Part shown: positions 37,247 through 46,401 of the stretch, piece after piece
Layout: each line of letters opens with the position of its first letter
How positions within the stretch are numbered: position 1 is the first letter of the stretch
Source: CAG-390 sp045543615
GTDB lineage: Bacteria; Bacillota; Clostridia; Oscillospirales; CAG-272
Assembly (NCBI GenBank): GCA_045543615.1
Contig: JAZPXL010000037.1
Coordinates: 68,079 to 132,078, forward strand
DNA length: 64,000 nucleotides
Reading direction: 5' to 3'
Position numbers and translations under genes: made by a program
Notes under the pieces: model-generated
What the model saw: only the letters and a program-made list of their open reading frames with translations
What the model was told of the DNA's origin: nothing
Database searches by the model: none

Positions 37247-37288
37247 ACAATTATTACCATAAAACAATTGCTATTAAATGGAAAATAA

Positions 37289-37714
37289 TTAGCTCAGTGA
37301 TGCAAGTAAAGTGTCGAGCCAAGCGTCAAGTGTCGAAAGCTCCTCATCAGAAAGCTTACCAAGGAAAGGAAGACCACCCTTGATTCTAAGAATTTCGGGA
37401 TAAACATTACCACCGGCCTTTGCTACGTACTCACGAAGAGCGTTGGCACACTTATCGTTACCGTCAAGAATGAAAGCAACATTTGCAGCCTTGGTCTTGT
37501 CAAGATTTTCGCAGAAAAGGCGAACTTTGTTTTCGGGTTCATCCTTTGCAGAAATACCGATGATGACCAGTCGCTCTTTATCGCAAGAATATGCAGGTGG
37601 AATAACATCTACTGAATTGTTGTTTGTCAGCTGATACTTAGCTTTAATATGATCACCGATAGTAACAAATTTCTTTTTGCTTGAAGCATAAAGATAACGC
37701 ATTTTAATAGCCAT
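37289..37714 (-). CDS. Small flavodoxin-like protein, function unknown
   Basis: 141 residues with alternating strands and helices: MRYLYASSKKKFVTIGDHIKAKY, ERLVIIGISAKDEP, ANVAFILDGND and VYPEILRIKGG. The layout resembles a flavodoxin, but the usual phosphate-binding T/S-x-T-G-x-T loop is replaced by YASSKKKFVTIGDHI, so FMN binding is doubtful. GGAGGT lies before the ATG at 37714; the longer frame from 37771 overlaps the promoter. Single gene with its own consensus promoter. Confidence 0.65.
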   Translation of the reverse strand: MAIKMRYLYASSKKKFVTIGDHIKAKYQLTNNNSVDVIPPAYSCDKERLVIIGISAKDEPENKVRLFCENLDKTKAANVAFILDGNDKCANALREYVAKAGGNVYPEILRIKGGLPFLGKLSDEELSTLDAWLDTLLASLS

Positions 37715-37759
37715 TTTAAAACCTCCGGATAAAATAGAATAAGAGATGTTGCTATAACT

Positions 37760-37787
37760 ATTATAGCACAAAAAAATAATTTGTCAA
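37760..37787 (-). promoter_or_regulatory. Consensus promoter of the flavodoxin-like gene
   Basis: Reading leftward: TTGACA (37782-37787), 16 bases, TATAAT (37760-37765), about 45 bases ahead of the ATG at 37714. Confidence 0.8.
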
Positions 37788-38144
37788 AAGTAAAATTAAA
37801 AAGAAATATTTTTTGTACGAATGTACATTTTTGAAAAATAAAATTGTTGAAAACTAACAAAGCGAATACAGTAATTAATTACAATCAAAAGCAAAAAACA
37901 AAATTCAAGCTACATATAGAAAACATTCAAACCCAACAGACAGAACAATCACCAATAAATCCAAAACCTACTCAAAAACACCGGAAGGCTTAAATCAAGC
38001 CATTTTATCCTTTTCCACTTCCCTCTATTGCGCAAAACAATAATTTTGTGAAATTATATAGATTCTAAGATAGGTCCATCTTCAGTTTTATTCACCGCTA
38101 TATTTTTAGTGGTTGGCAGTACGACATATTCCTACAAAAATTTA
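37788..38144. other. AT-rich intergenic region, no gene seen
   Basis: About 360 bases of very AT-rich DNA between the divergent promoters of the flavodoxin-like gene and smpB. No frame with a ribosome binding site, no hairpin-plus-T-run and no long repeat were found. Confidence 0.6.
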
Positions 38145-38173
38145 TTGACTTTTATTTCTGTTTGTGATATACT
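38145..38173 (+). promoter_or_regulatory. Sigma-A promoter of smpB
   Basis: TTGACT (38145-38150), 17 bases, TATACT (38168-38173), about 50 bases before the GTG start at 38223. It may also read through to ssrA. Confidence 0.8.
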
Positions 38174-38222
38174 TTATATCGGCTTGATTAACAATTTGTT
38201 ATTTTAGAAAGGAGATGTCTGC

Positions 38223-38693
38223 GTGGCACGATCGAGAGGAACTAAACAGATCGCATCAAATCGCAAGGCTTATCACGATTACTTTATAGATGACAGATAC
38301 GAAGCAGGCATTTCGCTTATAGGTACTGAGGTTAAAAGTCTTCGTGCAGGTCAGGTGAATTTAAAGGATGCTTATTGTACCATTAAGGATGGCGAAATTT
38401 TTCTTAACGGTGTTCACATAAGCCCTTATGAACAAGGAAACATATTCAACGGAGATCCAAGGCGAGTGCGCAAGCTACTTATGCACAAGCGTGAAATCCT
38501 GAAGCTCTTCTCTCTTGTTTCGCAAAAAGGCTACACTCTGATACCACTTTCGCTTTATTTTAAAGATTCTAAAGTCAAGGTTGAAATTGGTCTTTGCCGT
38601 GGTAAAAAGCTTTACGACAAGCGCGACTCTGAGGCGGCAAAGCAAGCGTCAAGAGACAGCGAGCGTGCTCGTAAAATGCATGCAGATTATTGA
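38223..38693 (+). CDS. smpB: SsrA-binding protein SmpB
   Basis: 156 residues: ASNRKAYHDYFIDDRYEAGISLIGTEVKSLRAGQVNLKDAYC, the canonical SmpB opening, and a basic C-terminal tail (KLYDKRDSEAAKQASRDSERARKMHADY). SmpB carries tmRNA into stalled ribosomes. The start is GTG with AAAGGAGATG upstream. The tmRNA gene follows 42 bases downstream, the textbook pairing. Confidence 0.97.
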   Translation: MARSRGTKQIASNRKAYHDYFIDDRYEAGISLIGTEVKSLRAGQVNLKDAYCTIKDGEIFLNGVHISPYEQGNIFNGDPRRVRKLLMHKREILKLFSLVSQKGYTLIPLSLYFKDSKVKVEIGLCRGKKLYDKRDSEAAKQASRDSERARKMHADY

Positions 38694-38735
38694 TTTACAA
38701 ATTGAATCAATAATTTCACAAAATTTCGATAATAT

Positions 38736-39103
38736 GGGGGCGTAAAGGTTTCGACGGGGATTTTGAGATACGGTAAGCGAGTAGAGCTGAGCAACTCTCA
38801 AACGGCTCAAATTAAACATTAAACGCAAACGAAGAATTTGCTCTTGCAGCCTAATTAGGCTGTGACGCAGCTCTGCGGAGCTGCCCGTTCCGTCTCGGAG
38901 TATCGCGGCCGAGAATGTGAGCGTCATGTAGCGGTGAACGTGCATTGCTCTTTAGCCTTTGAGGCAGTCACGCAAAAAAAGGATACCAAAACAAGTAGAG
39001 TGTCGCTTCTCGACTTGCGCTGGGAATCTTAAATAATCGACTACACTCGTAGAAAGCCGTAAGGATAGGTTTTCGGACAGGGGTTCAATTCCCCTCGCCT
39101 CCA
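38736..39103 (+). ncRNA. ssrA: Transfer-messenger RNA (tmRNA)
   Basis: The 5' end GGGGGCGTAAAGGTTTCGACGGGG and the 3' T-arm GGGGTTCAATTCCCC with acceptor CGCCTCC-A form the tRNA-like half (GGGGGCG pairs with CGCCTCC with one G-U). The tag frame at 38825-38854 reads GCA AAC GAA GAA TTT GCT CTT GCA GCC TAA, encoding ANEEFALAA. The hydrophobic LAA end is the ClpXP degron; clpX and clpP are in this window. The 3' CCA is not encoded. Pseudoknot-rich central region between 38860 and 39050 was not folded in detail. Confidence 0.96.
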
Positions 39104-39120
39104 GCGTTAGAATAATGAGA

Positions 39121-39156
39121 AATCCCGCGTAAAGTATCGACTTTGCGCGGGATTCT
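39121..39156 (+). terminator. Terminator after ssrA
   Basis: AATCCCGCGTAAAGT (39121-39135) pairs with ACTTTGCGCGGGATT (39140-39154), a 15-bp stem with one wobble, followed by CTTATT. It is the last element that clearly belongs to the left-hand genome. Confidence 0.85.
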
Positions 39157-39297
39157 TATTACACCACACACAATCCCACCGAAAACCTTTTTACGCATCC
39201 GTTGCAAAACATTTACCGAAACATTATTGCTGCGGAACAGGCATACAAGGATAAATCTTGCCATTTGATAACATGTATGCTAGCATCTGAGCCAGAC

Positions 39298-40359
39298 ATG
39301 ATAGCCGATGCCGAGTCTCTGTTCGATTGGAAACAGCGTGCCTCCCGCCAGCCGCAGGGGCGCACTGTTCTGGATCTGGAGGCAGACAGCCTGCACCGCC
39401 ACCGCGAGAAGCTTTGCCTCATCCAATACGGAGATGCAGACGGGGTGGAGATTATCGACCCTCTGGCAATTGAGGATATGTCTCTCTTCTCCCTCTGGAT
39501 GGAAGAGGCAGAGGTGTGGATGCACGGGGCTGACTATGACATGAGCCTGCTGCAACAGACCTTCGGTCTACTGCCACACATGATTCTGGACACGCAGATT
39601 GCCGCTCGCCTGTTAGGCTTCCGCCAATTCGGGCTGGCAGCACTGGTGGAGCATTTCTACGGTGTTACGCTGAGCAAAAACAACCAGAAAGCAGACTGGG
39701 GGCGCCGCCCGATTCCCCCCGCAATGCAGGAATACGCGCAGGGTGACGTAAAATATATGCTTGGCATGGCGGACAAACTGGTAGCACAACTGCAAGAGCT
39801 GGGGCGCTATGAGTGGTTTCTGGAGAGCTGTGCCACCAACCTGAAACACGGCTACGAGCGCTTCCGCTCTGCAGCGCAGGATCCCTGGCGCATCAAAGGC
39901 AGCGGCAAATTTGAGCCGCGCGGGCTGGCCGCCCTCCGCGCTCTCTGGACATGGCGGGATAAAGAAGCGGCTCTCATGGACAAACCCTCATTCATGGTCT
40001 GCTCCAACAATGATTTGCTGCGCTGGAGCCTGGCCCTCCAGGAGTTCCGCACGGTCTCTCCGCTGCACGGTTTCCACAACCACCGTGCTGCCCGTTTCCG
40101 CAAGGCTGTAGAACATTTCCAGCTACTGGATGAGGAGGAATACCCTGCCCTGCCCAAAAAGGAAAGACACGAACAGGCACCCGATTTTGATGTCAAGCTG
40201 GCACACTGGTCTGCCATACGCAACACGCTGGCCGAAGAACTGAATCTGGAGGGCTCCCTCATCGCCTCCCGTGCCCAGCTGGAATCCATATCCAACCACG
40301 AGGAAGAAGGTCTCCATCGGCTCATGGTCTGGCAGCGCAATCTGTTACTGCGGCAATAA
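39298..40359 (+). CDS. rnd: Ribonuclease D-like 3'-5' exonuclease
   Basis: 353 residues. The DEDDy exonuclease core has LDLEADS (Exo I, Asp and Glu), HGADYDMSLL (Exo II Asp) and YAQGDVKYM (Exo III Tyr and Asp); the AARLLGFRQFGLAALVEHFYG segment is typical of RNase D. An HRDC domain follows at about 210-290, then a second helical region. RNase D trims the 3' ends of tRNA precursors. First GC-rich, right-hand-genome gene. No Shine-Dalgarno site is present. In-frame ATG at 39277 and TTG at 39202 are alternatives but fall in the junction region. Confidence 0.87.
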   Translation: MIADAESLFDWKQRASRQPQGRTVLDLEADSLHRHREKLCLIQYGDADGVEIIDPLAIEDMSLFSLWMEEAEVWMHGADYDMSLLQQTFGLLPHMILDTQIAARLLGFRQFGLAALVEHFYGVTLSKNNQKADWGRRPIPPAMQEYAQGDVKYMLGMADKLVAQLQELGRYEWFLESCATNLKHGYERFRSAAQDPWRIKGSGKFEPRGLAALRALWTWRDKEAALMDKPSFMVCSNNDLLRWSLALQEFRTVSPLHGFHNHRAARFRKAVEHFQLLDEEEYPALPKKERHEQAPDFDVKLAHWSAIRNTLAEELNLEGSLIASRAQLESISNHEEEGLHRLMVWQRNLLLRQ

Positions 40360-40530
40360 ATCAGCGTTGAATAAACCATAAGCACCTGCTGAGGCAGTCG
40401 CCGGTCTCCGCCGCGAAATCGACAAGTCTCTGAGCAAGCGCAGGAAGCCCGCAAACAACTCAGAGTTTTCCTTGACATCTCAGCCATGGTAAAATTCTTG
40501 ACCGGGACGCAAGAAAAACGCTTTTCCTGC

Positions 40531-40558
40531 TTGCAATTTCGCACTGATAGTGTATACT
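40531..40558 (+). promoter_or_regulatory. Sigma-70 promoter of acnA
   Basis: TTGCAA (40531-40536), 16 bases, TATACT (40553-40558), about 50 bases before the ATG at 40609. The 250-base gap from RNase D holds nothing else recognised. Confidence 0.65.
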
Positions 40559-40608
40559 CCGCGCGTATTTTAATCCGGTTTCATCACACAACAACGCTAC
40601 GGCACACT

Positions 40609-43326
40609 ATGGACACAAAACGCACATTTACCACCGGGCACGGAACTGAGGGGCACTATTACTCTCTGCCGGCACTGGCAGAGGCGGGGTATCCCGGCAT
40701 CAGCCGCATGCCGGTTTCTCTCCGCATTGTACTGGAAAGCCTGCTGCGCAACTGTGACGGGCTCAAGGTCACAGAAAAAGATGTCACTAATCTGGCAGGC
40801 TGGAATGCCCAAAACCCCGGCAATTATGAGATACCCTTCACCGTGGCTCGCATCATCCTGCAGGATTTGACGGGCGTTCCCCTGCTGGTGGATTTGGCAG
40901 CCATGCGTTCCGCCGTTCAGGATTTGGGTGCCGACCCCAACAAAATGGAACCGCTGGTGCCCGTGGATTTGGTGGTTGACCACTCCGTGCAGGTGGACTG
41001 GTCCGGGTTCCCGGAAGCCTACCAGAAGAATCTCACGCGCGAGTTTGAGCGCAACACAGAGCGCTACGAGTTCCTGAAATGGGGCCAGCAAGCCTTCAAG
41101 ACCTTCTCCGTGGTTCCGCCCAGCACCGGTATCGTCCACCAGGTGAATCTGGAATATCTGGCACGAGGCGTCATGGAGAAAGACGGCGTGTACTACCCGG
41201 ACACTCTGGTGGGCACAGACTCCCACACCACCATGATTAACGGTCTGGGCATCGTGGCCTGGGGCGTAGGCGGCATTGAGGCAGAGGCCGGCATGCTCGG
41301 CCAGCCGGTCACCTTCCTGGTGCCGGAGGTCGTGGGTGTCCACCTGAGCGGCAAACTGCGAGAGGGTGTCACCGCTACCGATTTGGCCCTGCACGTCACC
41401 CAGATGCTGCGCAAGCAGGGCGTGGTGGGCAAGTTCGTGGAATTCTTCGGTGAAGGTGCAGCCAGCCTTTCCCTGCCCGACCGCTCCACCGTGGCCAACA
41501 TGGCTCCGGAATACGGTGCTACCATGGGCTTCTTCCCCTTCGATGAAACCTCTGCCGCCTACCTGCGCACCACCGGCCGCAGCGAGGAGCACGCCGCCAC
41601 CTGCGAGTCCTACCTGCGTGCTCAGGGGCTCTTCGGCATGCCGAAGAAAGGCGATATTGACTACACCATCGAGCTGGAGCTCGACCTCTCCACCATCGAG
41701 CCTGCCGTGGCAGGCCCCAAGCGTCCGCAGGATCGCATCCCGCTGGCCACGCTCAAGGAGAGCTTTGCCGCCATCTGCCGCGACACCTACGGAGCGGAGC
41801 AGAACACCACACCCGTTCCCGTCACCATGGCGGGAGATGCCGGCAACCCCGATGCCGACACCACGCATGATGTGGAGCTGAAGGACGGCTCCATCCTGGT
41901 GGCGGCTATCACCAGTTGCACCAACACCAGCAACGACGGGCTCATGCTCGCCGCCGGGCTGCTGGCTAAGAAGGCCGCCGCGCTCGGACTGAAAGTCCCG
42001 GCCTACGTCAAGACCAGCATCGCCCCGGGCTCCCGCATTGCCGCCCGCTACTTCTCCAACAACGGGCTCACGGAAGCGCTGGACAGCATCGGCTTCTCCA
42101 TCGTGGGTTACGGCTGCACCACCTGCATCGGCAATTCCGGCCCCATCAACACCGCCATTGAGGAAGCAGTTGTGAAACACAACCTCGTCTCCTGCTCCGT
42201 CCTCTCCGGCAACCGCAACTTCGAGGCCCGCATTCACTCCCACGTCAAGGCGAACTTCCTCATGTCGCCCCCGCTGGTCATCGCCTTTGCCCTCGCCGGA
42301 CGCGTGGACATCGATATGGACAGCGAGCCGCTGGGCACGGCTACGGACGGCACCCCGGTCTACCTGCGCGACATCTGGCCCACGGGCGAGGAAATTGCCG
42401 CCGCTCAGGCCCGCGCCGCCACCCCGGAGGACTATGCCGCCTGCTACGCCGGCCACGTGCCGGAATGGGACGGCGTGAAAGCCCCCACCGGTGCCACCTT
42501 CAGCTGGAACCCGGAATCCACCTACATCCACCGCCCGCCCTTCTTCGACGGTTTCACCGGCACCCGGGGCGATATCACCGACATCACCGATGCCCGGCCT
42601 CTGGGTATCTTTGGTGACTGCGTGACCACGGATCACATCTCCCCCGCCGGAGCCATCAAACCCACCGGTCCGGCCGGCATCTTCCTGGCCGCCAACGGTG
42701 TGCAACGCCGTGATTTCAATACCTTCGGCTCCCGCCGCGGCAACGACCTCGTGATGGCGCGCGGCACCTTTGCCAACGTGCGCATCAAGAACCTGCTCAC
42801 GGAAGGAGTGGAAGGCGGTTACACGCTCTACTTCGGCAATGCTGAGGTCAGCGCTCCGGATACGGACATCTGCGCCCCCTGCGGCAAGCCCACCTTCATC
42901 TACGATGCGGGTATGGCCTACCGCGCCGCCGGAATTCCCACCATCATCATCGGCGGAGAAGACTACGGCATGGGCTCCAGCCGCGACTGGGCAGCCAAGG
43001 GCACGAACCTGCTGGGCGTGCGTGCCGTCGTCACCAAGAGCTTTGAACGCATCCACCGCAGCAACCTCATCGGCATGGGCGTGCTGCCCCTCAACTTTGC
43101 CAATCCCGCAGACTACGACCGCGTGAAGGGGCTCAAGGATGTGACCTTCTCCATCACCGGGCTGAGCAACGACATGGCTCCGCGCAGTGCTGCCACCCTC
43201 GTGGTGAAGCCCGCCGGGGAAGAGGCCTTCGAGCTGCCGCTCATCGTGCGCATCGATACGCCCATCGAGAAGGAATACTTCCGCGCCGGGGGCATCCTGC
43301 AGTATGTGCTGACCAACTATTGCTGA
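40609..43326 (+). CDS. acnA: Aconitate hydratase A
   Basis: 905 residues, the usual AcnA/IRP length. [4Fe-4S] ligands lie in SCTNTSND and GCTTCIGNSGP; GTDSHTTMINGLGIVAWGVGGIEAEAGMLGQP is the family signature, and the swivel domain carries GEDYGMGSSRDWAAKG. Interconverts citrate and isocitrate in the TCA cycle. The ATG at 40609 matches family N-termini; the long open frame upstream from 40486 runs across the promoter. Flavin reductase-like gene follows nine bases downstream, possibly co-transcribed. Confidence 0.97.
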   Translation: MDTKRTFTTGHGTEGHYYSLPALAEAGYPGISRMPVSLRIVLESLLRNCDGLKVTEKDVTNLAGWNAQNPGNYEIPFTVARIILQDLTGVPLLVDLAAMRSAVQDLGADPNKMEPLVPVDLVVDHSVQVDWSGFPEAYQKNLTREFERNTERYEFLKWGQQAFKTFSVVPPSTGIVHQVNLEYLARGVMEKDGVYYPDTLVGTDSHTTMINGLGIVAWGVGGIEAEAGMLGQPVTFLVPEVVGVHLSGKLREGVTATDLALHVTQMLRKQGVVGKFVEFFGEGAASLSLPDRSTVANMAPEYGATMGFFPFDETSAAYLRTTGRSEEHAATCESYLRAQGLFGMPKKGDIDYTIELELDLSTIEPAVAGPKRPQDRIPLATLKESFAAICRDTYGAEQNTTPVPVTMAGDAGNPDADTTHDVELKDGSILVAAITSCTNTSNDGLMLAAGLLAKKAAALGLKVPAYVKTSIAPGSRIAARYFSNNGLTEALDSIGFSIVGYGCTTCIGNSGPINTAIEEAVVKHNLVSCSVLSGNRNFEARIHSHVKANFLMSPPLVIAFALAGRVDIDMDSEPLGTATDGTPVYLRDIWPTGEEIAAAQARAATPEDYAACYAGHVPEWDGVKAPTGATFSWNPESTYIHRPPFFDGFTGTRGDITDITDARPLGIFGDCVTTDHISPAGAIKPTGPAGIFLAANGVQRRDFNTFGSRRGNDLVMARGTFANVRIKNLLTEGVEGGYTLYFGNAEVSAPDTDICAPCGKPTFIYDAGMAYRAAGIPTIIIGGEDYGMGSSRDWAAKGTNLLGVRAVVTKSFERIHRSNLIGMGVLPLNFANPADYDRVKGLKDVTFSITGLSNDMAPRSAATLVVKPAGEEAFELPLIVRIDTPIEKEYFRAGGILQYVLTNYC

Positions 43327-43335
43327 CATCGCGCC

Positions 43336-43845
43336 ATGAAAAGCATCGACATCAACACGCTGGACATCTCTGCCCCGAAACTCATCGGAAAGCAGTGGAT
43401 GCTCATCACCGCCGGCACGCCGGACAAGTTCAACACCATGACAGCCAGCTGGGGCGGCATCGGCTTCCTCTGGAACCGCCCGGTGGCCTACGTATTCGTG
43501 CGCACCAACCGCCACACAGCAGGATTCATGAACGAGCAGAAGAAATTCACCCTCTCCTTCATGCCGGAGAGCTACCGCCAGGATTTAATCTACTGCGGTC
43601 GCAACTCCGGGCGGGACGTGGACAAGATGGCTAACACCTCGCTCAAGCCCATGACCACCGCCGCTGGCAACGTGGCCTTTGAGGATGCAGAACTAGTGCT
43701 GGAATGCCGCACCATGTTCCAAACCACGCTGAAAGAAGCAGACTTTCTCGATTTCTCCGAAGTCGCGCCCCAGTGGTACGATGAGAACAACCCCATGCAC
43801 GTCCTCTACATCGCAGAGATTGCCGATACACTCGTGCAGGATTAA
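43336..43845 (+). CDS. Flavin reductase-like domain protein (FMN-binding split barrel)
   Basis: 169 residues: KQWMLITAGTPDKFNTMTASWGGIGFLWNRPVAYVFVRTNRHT is the typical FMN-binding split-barrel start (NTMTASWG), followed by FTLSFM. Members reduce flavins with NAD(P)H or bind FMN as oxidoreductases; substrate unknown. It lies nine bases after acnA, with a terminator downstream. Confidence 0.85.
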   Translation: MKSIDINTLDISAPKLIGKQWMLITAGTPDKFNTMTASWGGIGFLWNRPVAYVFVRTNRHTAGFMNEQKKFTLSFMPESYRQDLIYCGRNSGRDVDKMANTSLKPMTTAAGNVAFEDAELVLECRTMFQTTLKEADFLDFSEVAPQWYDENNPMHVLYIAEIADTLVQD

Positions 43846-43875
43846 GCACCGGCTGTAGTCTCCCCTCCCCCCCTC

Positions 43876-43903
43876 GCCCCGGTTCATCCACCGGGGCTTT
43901 TTC
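43876..43903 (+). terminator. Terminator after the acnA gene pair
   Basis: GCCCCGGT (43876-43883) pairs with ACCGGGGC (43890-43897), followed by TTTTT. Confidence 0.8.
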
Positions 43904-43990
43904 GTATTCAGGGTTCACAGGGCCCGCCCATTGATAAGTAAAGCCCACGCCACATATACCCGGAATACCGCCGAGCAGGCACCCCTCCCG

Positions 43991-44030
43991 CAAAAAAAAA
44001 TCCCCGGCAGGAATTGATAACTGCCGGGGA
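43991..44030 (-). terminator. Terminator of the AMP-binding gene (leftward)
   Basis: TCCCCGGCAG (44001-44010) and CTGCCGGGGA (44021-44030) form a perfect 10-bp stem; on the minus strand it is followed by nine T residues (43992-44000). Confidence 0.88.
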
Positions 44031-44057
44031 TTATAAAAGATAAGACCCTTATGAGGT

Positions 44058-46256
44058 TCAGGCTTCGTTTTGGAGAGCTTCCTCCGCCAACATGCGGCAG
44101 GAACGCAAATCCAGCTTACCTGTGGGCAAGGTGGGAATGGATTCCACGGGAACCACATACTTGGGAGCCCAGAGATTCGGGATATTGTGAGAAGCCAATG
44201 CCGTGCGGATTTCAGCCAGAATGGTCTTTTCCTCGGATGAACGCTGGTGCTGAGGCAGCGCAGAAAGCAGGACCAGAGCTTCGCCCTTCTGTTCATCCGC
44301 AATGCCGGTCACGGCAATCTGCACACCGCCTTCCGCCGTGGGATCCACTTGCAGAGCCTCGCAGATAGCCTGCTCAACCCCCTCATGAGGCACCATCTCA
44401 CCCCCCACCTTGGAGAAGCGGGAAAGACGGCCACCCAGCGTGATAAAACCGTTCAGGTCTACGGAGCCGATATCGCCGGTCTTGAACCAACCATCGCGGA
44501 AAAGCTCAGGGTTCATATCCTCCTTACCCACATAGCCATTGAAAATGTTGGCACCCTTGAGCCAAATCATACCTCGCTCAGAAAGCGGAATTTCGCGGGT
44601 ATCATCATCCAAATCCGTCACCCGCACGGCAATACCGGGCAAAGGCGCACCGATACTGCGTTTCACGGTACCGGGCACATAGAACGCAGAGCCGGGAACC
44701 GCCGGCGCATCCGCTATATTCACAGAGCACACGGGAGCCGCCTCAGTAAGGCCGTACCCCTCCAGCAGTTCCACTCCACAGCGTTCCTTGAACTCACGCT
44801 CTAAATCCGGCTGCAGCTTCTCTGCACCCACAATAAAGTTGCGAACGCTGCGGAATGTAGCATCCTTGGCGCGGCGCAGCATGGCGCGGGCAAAAGTGGG
44901 CGTGGAGCAAACGAGCGTGATACCGTATTTCTCTATCAGCTCGCACAGGCTGCGGGCATCCGTCGGGTTGGGATAGGATACCACAGGATAGCCGGTCAGC
45001 AGCGGCAGGAACATGGTCACCGTCACTCCAAAGCTGTGGAAGATGGGCAGACTGCCCAGGAAAACCTCATTCTGTAAATCCAGGCGGCTGGCACACTGAG
45101 CCACGTTGGCCAGCACCATGCGGTGCGTGAGCACCACGCCTTTGGGTTCGCCGGAGGAACCGCTGGTAAAGAGCATCACGCACTCATCGTTGTTACGCCG
45201 GGCATCCGTATCAAAACGCTTGCAGAGGAAGTTAGCGGGAGCCAGCTTAGCCATCAGGACATTGGCAATCAGCTTCTTCTTATCCAGCCCTCCCAGCAAA
45301 TCTTCCACATAGATACACTGCTCATCCGGCGGCCAGGGGAACGCATCCAGCTTCTGGCGGAACTTACGGGCTGTGATAAAGGTCTTGAGCTCTGCCTGGC
45401 GCACGGTGCTTTCAAAAGCAGCCTTGGAGGATGCATAGTTGATAAGTACAGGCGTAACACCGGCCAACAGGCAGGACAGCGTGCCGATGACCCCGCCCGC
45501 CCCGGGAGGAAGAATGACGCCTATGCGAGCCTCCTGACGCTTCTTCAGCATGGGCGCAACAGTCATCGCCACACCCAATGCCTTGAAGAACGGAAGCTCA
45601 GAGCCGGTCATGCCGTCTATCACCTTCACTTTCGAGTTAGCGCGCAAGCTCTTCACCACAGCAGTGGTCACAGAGCCGCACAGCTGCGGACAAGCGGCAA
45701 ACATCTCCGCCCCTTTATTCATCCACGCAGAAAGTACCCGTTCCCCGGTCCGCGGGCCGGGATGCAGCTGCGGCATGATACACATCTCCTCCCGGCAGGG
45801 CTGTGCGTTATCATCCCGGAACAAGCCATTCAGGCTATCCGTGTAATACCCCAGAAAAACAGGAATGGGGGAAATATGAAGACTGCCCAAAGCAGAGAGG
45901 AAAGGAGAGGGCACATCTGCCAGCGTACCGCGAACCTTGGCAATCTGCCCCGGCAGGAACACCACGCTCTTGCCCGTGGCCATGCGGTCTAATATCTGCT
46001 CACGCACCCGGCGGGAAGTTGTCTTGCGGAAATCAAAATACTCAATATCCACTTTCTTCTTCTGCAAGTACTCCATCACCTCTGGAGCCGGGGGAAAGGT
46101 TGGGTCAACCAAATAACACACCTGATCATTAAGTAGATGGTGCAGTGCCTTTCCGGCTGCAACACTCAAGCGGTTGACCATGTACAGCGCCGGGCTTTTC
46201 ACATTTTCCTGTCCGCTGACATTCAGCGGGTTATTCAACACGGGAAGAATTGCCAT
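44058..46256 (-). CDS. Acyl-activating enzyme with N-terminal degenerate acyltransferase-like domain (Aas-like)
   Basis: 732 residues. The C-terminal 500 residues form an AMP-binding acyl-CoA/acyl-ACP synthetase: P-loop LFTSGSSGEPKG (about 362-373), the YGLTEAAPV A5 motif, GWFKTGDIG and the terminal LPTGKLDLR lysine. The first ~200 residues look like a PlsC-type acyltransferase domain, as in Aas (2-acyl-GPE acyltransferase/acyl-ACP synthetase), but the HX4D dyad is replaced (N28-R29-L-S-V-A-A34 where N-H-x-x-x-x-D is expected) and FPEG reads FLPG (100-103). The synthetase half should be active, probably in fatty acid recycling; the front half is probably binding only. No Shine-Dalgarno site. 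Confidence 0.8.
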   Translation of the reverse strand: MAILPVLNNPLNVSGQENVKSPALYMVNRLSVAAGKALHHLLNDQVCYLVDPTFPPAPEVMEYLQKKKVDIEYFDFRKTTSRRVREQILDRMATGKSVVFLPGQIAKVRGTLADVPSPFLSALGSLHISPIPVFLGYYTDSLNGLFRDDNAQPCREEMCIMPQLHPGPRTGERVLSAWMNKGAEMFAACPQLCGSVTTAVVKSLRANSKVKVIDGMTGSELPFFKALGVAMTVAPMLKKRQEARIGVILPPGAGGVIGTLSCLLAGVTPVLINYASSKAAFESTVRQAELKTFITARKFRQKLDAFPWPPDEQCIYVEDLLGGLDKKKLIANVLMAKLAPANFLCKRFDTDARRNNDECVMLFTSGSSGEPKGVVLTHRMVLANVAQCASRLDLQNEVFLGSLPIFHSFGVTVTMFLPLLTGYPVVSYPNPTDARSLCELIEKYGITLVCSTPTFARAMLRRAKDATFRSVRNFIVGAEKLQPDLEREFKERCGVELLEGYGLTEAAPVCSVNIADAPAVPGSAFYVPGTVKRSIGAPLPGIAVRVTDLDDDTREIPLSERGMIWLKGANIFNGYVGKEDMNPELFRDGWFKTGDIGSVDLNGFITLGGRLSRFSKVGGEMVPHEGVEQAICEALQVDPTAEGGVQIAVTGIADEQKGEALVLLSALPQHQRSSEEKTILAEIRTALASHNIPNLWAPKYVVPVESIPTLPTGKLDLRSCRMLAEEALQNEA

Positions 46257-46298
46257 ATAAAATGAGTTGAAGTTGTTCTGTGCTCAGGGTTACAGAAA

Positions 46299-46334
46299 AG
46301 GCCACCCGCTCACCAATCAGCGGGTGGCCTCTTT
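46299..46334 (-). terminator. Terminator downstream of the outer-membrane protein gene
   Basis: AGGCCACCCGCT (46299-46310) pairs with AGCGGGTGGCCT (46319-46330); on the minus strand a TTTTC tail follows. It lies about 70 bases past the stop at 46402. Confidence 0.7.
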
Positions 46335-46401
46335 TACCCGCAGGTATATTTTAGCATATAACCTGCCGTTTTCCAGTAAATTCTTACTGTCGATTCAAGT
46401 T

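Noticed and set aside
39104..39300. Genomic island integrated at the 3' end of ssrA
   Set aside because: No integrase, no second copy of the ssrA 3' end was noticed to the right, and the right side is core metabolism of another lineage.
40597..43515. 972-codon open frame on the minus strand across aconitase
   Set aside because: It is antisense to the well-supported acnA, has Gly/His/Val-rich non-protein-like composition and arises from GC-rich codon bias.
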